Positions 12,732 through 18,156 of a DNA stretch of 18,156 bases are shown here, piece after piece. Within the stretch, counting starts at the first letter, position 1; each line of letters starts with the position of its first letter. The DNA lies in the NCBI GenBank assembly GCA_002413395.1, contig DHWX01000045.1, forward strand, positions 1-18,156. Reading direction: 5' to 3'. The position numbers were made by a program, and so were the translations under genes. The notes under the pieces were generated by a model, which saw only the letters and a program-made list of their open reading frames with translations, ran no database searches and was not told the DNA's origin. This stretch comes from Polaromonas sp. UBA5171. Its GTDB lineage: Bacteria; Pseudomonadota; Gammaproteobacteria; Burkholderiales; Burkholderiaceae_C.

Positions 12732-15596
12732 TCAGCCCCCCACGCCATAGCCCGCCGCCGTGGCCAGGTCGCCGCCGCGGCGAATGGCCACGGCACAGTA
12801 CTTGAACTCCGGAATTTTTCCGAACGGGTCCAGTGCCGCATTGGTCATCAGGTTCGCTGCAGCTTCGTAATAGGCAAAGGGGATAAACACCGCGCCTTGG
12901 GGTGTTCCATCGTCGCGGCGTACACGAATGGCGACCTGGCCGCGACGCGACTGCACCGTGATCACGTCCCCCGGCGCCAAGCCTAGTGCCAGCAGGTCAG
13001 CATCACACAGCGAGGCTGTGGCCATCGGTTCGAGGGCGTCGAGCACCACGGCGCGGCGCGTCATGCTGCCGGTGTGCCAGTGTTCCAGCTGGCGGCCAGT
13101 GATAAGCACAAACGGGTAGTCGGCATCGGGCCGCTCGTTGGCGGGAATGATGTCGGCGGGCACCAGATGCACGCGACCGTCTTCGGTATCAAAGCGGTCA
13201 ATGAACACCGTCGGCGCACCGGGATCATCCTTGCTCAGGCAGGGATAGGTCACACTCGATTCGCGCTTCAGGCGCTCCCAGGTGATGCCTGCAATGGCGC
13301 TGTGCATGGTCTGGCGCATTTCCTCGTACACGGCGGCCAAGCCCGCATCCGGGCCGTGGTAATTCCAGTTCAAGCCCATGCCGTCAGCCATCTGCTGGAT
13401 GATCCACAAATCGGGTCGGGCCTGGCCGGGTGGGTCGATCGCCTGCTTGCCGAGTTGCACCATGCGATCAGTGTTGGTGACGGTGCCGGATTTCTCGGGC
13501 CAGGCGGTGGCGGGCAGTACCACATCGGCCAGCCAAGCGGTTTCAGTCATGAAAATGTCCTGTACCACCAGGTGCTCCAGACTGGCCAGCGCGCGGCGCG
13601 CATGGTTCAGATCAGGGTCGCTCATGGCAGGGTTTTCGCCCATGATGTACATGCCACGAATCTTGTGCGGATCGCTCTCAGGAGCCAGCGCCTTGTGCAG
13701 GATCTCGACCACGGTATAACCCGGCTGGTCATCCAGCGGTGTTTCCCAGAAGTTTTCAAACCAGGCGTGAGCGGCTTGATCGGTCACACGCTGGTAGTTG
13801 GGAAACATCATCGGAATCAGGCCCGCATCGCTGGCACCCTGCACATTGTTCTGGCCGCGCAATGGGTGCAGGCCCGAGCCCGGCTTGCCGATTTGTCCGG
13901 TCACGGTGACCAGGGCAATCAGGCAACGGACATTGTCAGTGCCATGCACATGCTGGCTGATGCCCATGCCCCACAGAATCATGGCGCTTTTGGCCTTGGC
14001 AAATGCACGCGCCACTTCCCGCAGGGTGTGCGCCGGAATGCCGCAGATCGGTGCCATGGCCTCGGGGCTGTAGCCCTTGACGTTTTCTTTCAGGGCGGCG
14101 TAATTGCTGGCGCGTTTTTCAATGAACGCCTGATCGACCAACCCCTCATCAATCACCGTATGGACCAGCGCATTGAGCATCGCCACATCAGTGTCGGCCT
14201 TGAACGGCAGCGTGCGCCATGCATGCTTGCCAAGGTCCGTGATGCGCGGGTCAGCCAGCACAATCCTGGCACCCTTCCTGGCCGCGTTTTTCATCCAGGT
14301 GGCAGCCACCGGATGGTTGGATGTGGGATTGGAGCCGATCACAAAAATCAGTTCAGAATGCGCCACGTCATTGACCTGATTGCTCACCGCGCCTGACCCT
14401 ACACCTTCGAGCAGCGCCACCACGCTTGATGCATGGCACAGCCGCGTGCAATGGTCCACGTTGTTGCTGCCAAAGCCAGTGCGCACCAGTTTCTGAAACA
14501 GGTAAGCCTCTTCATTGCTGCCCTTGGCCGAGCCAAAGCCCGCCAGTGATTTTTTGCCCTGGGTGTCGCGCAGACTTTTCAGCTTGCCCGCAGCCAGCGC
14601 CAACGCTTCATCCCAGCTCGCCTCACGAAACACCTCGGACCAATCGCCAGTATTGCGGTTGAGATGCTGCAAAGCAGCAGGGTCCTTGGGGACACCCGGC
14701 TTGCGAATTAGCGGCGTCGTCAGACGCTGCGGACTGTGAACATAGTCAAAGCCAAAACGTCCTTTGACGCACAGCCTTGAATGATTCGCCGGCCCATTGC
14801 GCCCGTCCACACTCACAATGGTGTTGCCCTTGACGTTGTAGGTCACGAGGCAGCCGACGCCGCAAAATGGGCAGACCGAATCAACCTTTTTGTCAACGAT
14901 CTGCGAGCCGATCTGCGTTTTGGGCATCAGCGCACCCGTCGGGCAGGCCTGCACACATTCGCCGCAGGCCACGCAGCTGCTGTCGCCCAGGGGGGCGTTC
15001 AGGTCAAACACGATGCTGCTGTGACTGCCACGCAGGGCGTAGCCGATCACATCGTTCACCTGCACTTCACGGCAAGCCCGCACGCAGCGCGTGCACTGGA
15101 TGCAGGCAGCGAGGTTGACGGCCATTGCAGGGTGCGACAGGTCGGCTGCGGGTTGCTCGCGGCGCAGCGCCTTGAACGCGGGCCGCACCGTGACGCCCAG
15201 GCGCGCGGCCCAATCGCTGAGTTCGCCGTGCGGCAACGACTCATCATGTTCATTCCACTTGTAGCCCTGATCGGGCAGGTCCGACAGCAGCATCTCCAGC
15301 ACCATTTTCTGGCTTCCGACGGCGCGCGCGCTGCGCGTCTGGACTTCCATGCCCGCCGTGGCGCTGCGGCAGCAACTCGGCGCCAAAGTTCGTTCGCCCT
15401 TGATCTCGACCATGCAGGCGCGGCAATTGCCGTCAGCGCGCAAGCCGTCCTTATGGCAAAGGTGGGGAATCTCGACCCCGTGGCGCCGGGCGGCATTGAA
15501 AATGGTTTCGCTGTCATAAGCGCGGAGGGGTTTTCCATCAAGCGTGAATTCAATGCTTTGCGGCGTAGCTTCGGCCTGCCCGGTCGTTAATTTCAT
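12732..15596 (-). CDS. fdsA: NAD-linked formate dehydrogenase, catalytic alpha subunit (FdsA-like)
   Basis: This 954-aa cytoplasmic subunit oxidises formate at a bis-MGD centre and passes electrons to the fused FdsG-FdsB. In order: a [2Fe-2S] domain (C47, C58, C61, C75/C76), two ferredoxin clusters (C165/168/171/175 and C208/211/214/218), the Mo-domain [4Fe-4S] (C242/245/249/276), the metal ligand Cys387-His388 in DHCTRLCHASS, and a C-terminal dinucleotide-binding domain with LITGRQLEHWHTGSMTRR. Length fits FdsA (about 950-960). There is no Cys between residues 76 and 165, so the His-Cys3 cluster of NuoG-type modules appears absent. There is no Tat signal. ATG 15596 overlaps the fdsGB stop by ATGA, which fixes the start despite a poor Shine-Dalgarno. 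Confidence 0.94.
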   Translation of the reverse strand: MKLTTGQAEATPQSIEFTLDGKPLRAYDSETIFNAARRHGVEIPHLCHKDGLRADGNCRACMVEIKGERTLAPSCCRSATAGMEVQTRSARAVGSQKMVLEMLLSDLPDQGYKWNEHDESLPHGELSDWAARLGVTVRPAFKALRREQPAADLSHPAMAVNLAACIQCTRCVRACREVQVNDVIGYALRGSHSSIVFDLNAPLGDSSCVACGECVQACPTGALMPKTQIGSQIVDKKVDSVCPFCGVGCLVTYNVKGNTIVSVDGRNGPANHSRLCVKGRFGFDYVHSPQRLTTPLIRKPGVPKDPAALQHLNRNTGDWSEVFREASWDEALALAAGKLKSLRDTQGKKSLAGFGSAKGSNEEAYLFQKLVRTGFGSNNVDHCTRLCHASSVVALLEGVGSGAVSNQVNDVAHSELIFVIGSNPTSNHPVAATWMKNAARKGARIVLADPRITDLGKHAWRTLPFKADTDVAMLNALVHTVIDEGLVDQAFIEKRASNYAALKENVKGYSPEAMAPICGIPAHTLREVARAFAKAKSAMILWGMGISQHVHGTDNVRCLIALVTVTGQIGKPGSGLHPLRGQNNVQGASDAGLIPMMFPNYQRVTDQAAHAWFENFWETPLDDQPGYTVVEILHKALAPESDPHKIRGMYIMGENPAMSDPDLNHARRALASLEHLVVQDIFMTETAWLADVVLPATAWPEKSGTVTNTDRMVQLGKQAIDPPGQARPDLWIIQQMADGMGLNWNYHGPDAGLAAVYEEMRQTMHSAIAGITWERLKRESSVTYPCLSKDDPGAPTVFIDRFDTEDGRVHLVPADIIPANERPDADYPFVLITGRQLEHWHTGSMTRRAVVLDALEPMATASLCDADLLALGLAPGDVITVQSRRGQVAIRVRRDDGTPQGAVFIPFAYYEAAANLMTNAALDPFGKIPEFKYCAVAIRRGGDLATAAGYGVGG

Positions 15597-17380
15597 GACG
15601 AGCCGCCAATCTCGTGCGAAAAATATTTCCGGATGCTGCGAACCGGATTGGGGGCCGCTTGCCCCAGTCCGCAAATCGACGCATCCGTCATCACCTGGCT
15701 CAGGTCTTCAAGCGTCGCGTTGTCCCACCGTTCGGCCTCCATCAGCCTGGCTGCTTTGGCCGTGCCGACGCGGCAAGGTGTGCACTGTCCGCAACTCTCA
15801 CGCGCGAAGAAACGCATCATGTTCAGCGCGGCATTGCGTGCCCGGTCCTGGTGGCCGAGCACGATCACCGCCGCCGAACCGATGAACGCGCCATGGGGCA
15901 GCAAGGTATCAAAGTCCAGCGGAATATTGTTCAGGCTGGCCGGCAAAATGCCACCCGACGCGCCGCCAGGCAGATAGGCATACAGCGTGTGGCCGTCCGC
16001 CATGCCGCCGCAATACTCGTCAATCAGCTCCTGCACCGTGATGCCCGCCGGTGCCAGCTTGACACCCGGTTGCCTGACGCGGCCACTGACGCTAAAAGAC
16101 CGAAGTCCTTTGCGCCCATGGCGACCAAAGCCGTTGAACCACTGCGGGCCTTTCTCCACAATGTCGCGCACCCAATACAGCGTTTCAAAGTTGTGCTCCA
16201 GCGTGGGCCGGCCAAACAGGCCCACCTCGGCGATGTAGGGCGGGCGCATGCGCGGCTCGCCGCGTTTGCCTTCAATGCTTTCAATCATCGCGGACTCCTC
16301 GCCGCAGATGTAGGCACCCGCACCGCGCCGCAGTTCAATCACGGGCAAATGGCAGGGTGGATCGGCTTGCAGTCTGGCAATTTCGGCTTCCAGCATCGCG
16401 CGGCAGCCGTGGTACTCGTCGCGCAGGTAGATGTAGCAGGCCTCGATGCCCACTACCTGCGCGGCAATCAGCATGCCTTCGAGAAGACGGTGCGGGTCGC
16501 GCTCCAGGTAGTAGCGGTCCTTGAAGGTGCCCGGCTCGCCTTCGTCAATGTTCACAGCCATCAGCCTGGGGGCGGGCTGATCGCGCACGATGCGCCATTT
16601 TCGGCCCGCCGGAAAGCCCGCACCGCCCAGACCACGCAGGCCGGAGTCTTCCATGGTTTGAATGATGCGATCGACGTCTTCTTCACCATTGACCAGCGCC
16701 GCGGCAAGAGCGTAGCCGCCATGGGCGAGGTAGGTTTCATAGCCGGTGTAGCCCGACAAATCCACCATACTTTTTCCGGCCCAATCAGATGCCGAAAAAT
16801 TAATTGCATTTTGCATCCATGGATGTTGGGTAGAACCGCCAGTTACCGCAGCAACCACGGTTTCGACCGTCGCCAAGGGCACCGGGTATTGGTGCACCAC
16901 CGCCGCCGGTGCCTGCTCACAGCGACCGACACACGGCGTGGCGATGACCCGCACGTCCGTCCCCAGCAAGGCGGGCAAACGCGCCAGCAGCTCCTGCGCG
17001 CCAGCCATCTCACAGGCCAGCCCGTCGCACACGCGCACTGTCAATGCTGGGGCCTTGCGGTCACCCTGCACAACCTCGAAGTGATGATAAAAGGTAGCCA
17101 CCTCATAGACCTCGGCCATTGGAATGTTCATTTCCCTGGCCAGTGCGACCAGATGGCGCTCATACAGGCAGCGGTAAGCGTCGTTCAGCTTGTGCAAAAA
17201 CTCGATCAGCAGATCGCGCCGGTACGGCGGCGCGCCAATCAGCGAACGCACTTCAGTGAGGGAGGCCTCATCGGCCTGGTGGCCCTTGAGCTGGCCGCTG
17301 CGGCGAATGCGCTGGCGCAATTCATCGACCGTGGCAATTGCCACGGTTTTGACTTCAGTCGGCTGACCAGGAGGGTTCAT
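15593..17380 (-). CDS. fdsB: Fused FdsG-FdsB, NAD-binding subunit of formate dehydrogenase
   Basis: This 595-aa protein joins two subunits that are usually separate. Residues about 15-180 are the NuoE/FdsG thioredoxin-like [2Fe-2S] domain (C118, C123, C150, C154 in CDGLAC and CVGRC). Residues about 205-590 are NuoF/FdsB. The NADH/FMN glycine-rich loop GLRGLGGAGFPAGRKW is at 248-262, followed by NIDEGEPGTFKDR, AYICGEESAMIESIEGKRG and a [4Fe-4S] site C530/C533/C536 (ESCGQCTPCRVGT) with C570. The short NuoF N-terminal soluble-binding region is reduced to a linker. It moves formate electrons via FMN to NAD+. It overlaps fdsA by four bases. ATG 17380 has no clear Shine-Dalgarno. A palindrome over the putative -10 lies about 22 bp upstream. 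Confidence 0.94.
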   Translation of the reverse strand: MNPPGQPTEVKTVAIATVDELRQRIRRSGQLKGHQADEASLTEVRSLIGAPPYRRDLLIEFLHKLNDAYRCLYERHLVALAREMNIPMAEVYEVATFYHHFEVVQGDRKAPALTVRVCDGLACEMAGAQELLARLPALLGTDVRVIATPCVGRCEQAPAAVVHQYPVPLATVETVVAAVTGGSTQHPWMQNAINFSASDWAGKSMVDLSGYTGYETYLAHGGYALAAALVNGEEDVDRIIQTMEDSGLRGLGGAGFPAGRKWRIVRDQPAPRLMAVNIDEGEPGTFKDRYYLERDPHRLLEGMLIAAQVVGIEACYIYLRDEYHGCRAMLEAEIARLQADPPCHLPVIELRRGAGAYICGEESAMIESIEGKRGEPRMRPPYIAEVGLFGRPTLEHNFETLYWVRDIVEKGPQWFNGFGRHGRKGLRSFSVSGRVRQPGVKLAPAGITVQELIDEYCGGMADGHTLYAYLPGGASGGILPASLNNIPLDFDTLLPHGAFIGSAAVIVLGHQDRARNAALNMMRFFARESCGQCTPCRVGTAKAARLMEAERWDNATLEDLSQVMTDASICGLGQAAPNPVRSIRKYFSHEIGGSS

Positions 17381-17401
17381 TGTTGGCTTTGCGTAACGCG
17401 T

Positions 17402-17418
17402 CGGTATGTGTTATACCG
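17402..17418. promoter_or_regulatory. Inverted repeat (likely operator) over a -10 of fdsGB
   Basis: CGGTATGTGTTATACCG is a perfect inverted repeat (6-bp arms, 5-bp centre). Its minus-strand reading contains TATAAC (17415-17410), a plausible -10, placing transcription start about 20 nt before the fdsGB ATG. No good -35 is visible. The overlap suggests repressor control. A second small palindrome, GCGT-A-ACGC, lies at 17391-17399. Confidence 0.5.
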
Positions 17419-17505
17419 CACTGACAAGCTACAGTGCTCGCGCCTAAGCTGGTTTACATGCACGTTTCATTGCCTTGATACCCAATATTGAAACAGGAGA
17501 AAAAA

Positions 17506-18156
17506 ATGCGTTACTTGCCTATTGTGTTGTCCATGCTGCTTGGCTCGGTCACCTCAGCTCAAGCCCAGATCAGCGTCGGTGTCGGCATCTCACTTCCAGG
17601 TGTCAACATCGGTATCAACGTACCGGCGTATCCGCAGTTCGTCCAGGTGCCGGGCTATCCCGTCTACTACGCTCCTCAAATGAATTCCAATTACTTCTTT
17701 TACGATGGCCTTTACTGGGTGTATCAGGGAGACAACTGGTATGCGAGCAGTTGGTACAACGGGCCGTGGCAGCTGATGGCACCCGAGTATGTACCGCTGT
17801 TTGTGCTGCGCATTCCGGTGCGCTACTATCGTCGGCCTCCGGTGTATTTTCGCGGCTGGCGGGCCGACGAGCCGCCACGTTGGGGTGATCACTGGGGCAA
17901 CGATTGGGAACAGCGTCGCAGTGGCTGGGACCAATGGGACCGCCGCGCCGTCCCGCGTGCCGCACCATTGCCAGCTTACCAACGGCAGTATTCGGGGAAT
18001 CGCTATCCTCGCGCGGCAGAACAACAAAATTCGATTCGATCCGGGAATTACCGCTACCAGCCGCGTGAAGCTATAACGCAGCAATATTTTCAACCGCCGG
18101 CGCAGCCGAATCAGCTATCACAACCGGATCGGCAACAACAACTGCAGCAACGGCAA
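17506..18156 (+). CDS. Secreted Tyr/Trp/Gln-rich protein, function unknown (3' end missing)
   Basis: This frame is open from ATG 17506 to the window end (217 codons) and is the only convincing plus-strand gene. AGGAGA lies 7 nt upstream. A signal peptide MRYLPIVLSMLLGSVTSAQA precedes a probable AQA cleavage. The mature part has an ISVGVGISLPGVNIGINV stretch, then an aromatic domain with FFYDGLYWVYQGDNWYASSW and YNGPW (residues about 65-90), and Arg/Pro/Trp-rich segments such as YYRRPPVYFRGW. From about residue 180 it becomes Gln-rich. Such small periplasmic or surface proteins with YW-rich repeats are common in betaproteobacteria but, as far as I know, uncharacterised. It is divergent from fdsGB with 125 bp between starts; a functional tie to formate is not supported. 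Confidence 0.8.
   Translation, partial: MRYLPIVLSMLLGSVTSAQAQISVGVGISLPGVNIGINVPAYPQFVQVPGYPVYYAPQMNSNYFFYDGLYWVYQGDNWYASSWYNGPWQLMAPEYVPLFVLRIPVRYYRRPPVYFRGWRADEPPRWGDHWGNDWEQRRSGWDQWDRRAVPRAAPLPAYQRQYSGNRYPRAAEQQNSIRSGNYRYQPREAITQQYFQPPAQPNQLSQPDRQQQLQQRQ

Noticed and set aside
15614..17491. 625-codon plus-strand frame opposite fdsGB
   Set aside because: It is antisense to a clearly recognised enzyme, with no family motif; the long frame reflects codon bias in GC-rich DNA. The same holds for 13074-14396 and 3857-4783.

Overview
The window looks like chromosomal DNA from a betaproteobacterium of the Comamonadaceae kind (Rhodoferax/Polaromonas-like). This is inferred from remembered protein families, high GC (about 57-68% on the FDH lines I counted) and gene layout, not from a search. 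Almost everything is on the minus strand and concerns formate oxidation, so the natural reading direction is from about 17.4 kb down to 1.

Region A (17380 to 11406, minus): a cytoplasmic NAD-linked molybdenum formate dehydrogenase. A fused FdsG-FdsB (NuoE-NuoF-like) subunit overlaps the catalytic FdsA-like subunit by ATGA. Two small proteins of unknown function follow, DUF3305-like and DUF3306-like, typical of FDH loci. A perfect 17-bp inverted repeat overlaps a -10-like hexamer just before the fused gene.

Region B (11405 to 9420, minus): fabA-fabB, the anaerobic unsaturated fatty acid pair. It is preceded by a strikingly AT-rich leader (as low as 25% GC over 60 bases) with its own TATAAT box. 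It sits between two blocks of FDH genes and looks like an insertion.

Region C (9419 to 6196, minus): a 307-bp gene-free stretch with direct and inverted repeats, then a 697-aa polyferredoxin with an HdrA-like beginning, then a TorD-family chaperone and a promoter region.

Region D (6195 to 211, minus): a periplasmic, Tat-exported, membrane-anchored FDH. The order is small Tat-signal protein, catalytic FdhA, a 256-bp gap packed with hairpins, FdhB (four [4Fe-4S]), a small lipoprotein, FdhC (cytochrome b with a long periplasmic N-terminus), a 129-aa secreted Ala-rich protein and a strong terminator. fdhD, the sulfurtransferase both FDHs would need, starts 11 nt after the terminator's T-run and runs off the window.

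Region E (17506 to the end, plus): a divergent, secreted Tyr/Trp/Gln-rich protein of unknown function, cut by the window edge.

Working model: one locus encodes a cytoplasmic NADH-producing FDH and a periplasmic quinone-reducing FDH. Both have Cys, not Sec, at the metal site. They share maturation factors (FdhD, TorD-like chaperone, possibly DUF3305/3306 and the polyferredoxin). The least explained parts are the HdrA-like polyferredoxin, the apparent loss of the His-Cys3 cluster in FdsA, the fabAB insertion and the hairpin-rich fdhA-fdhB spacer.
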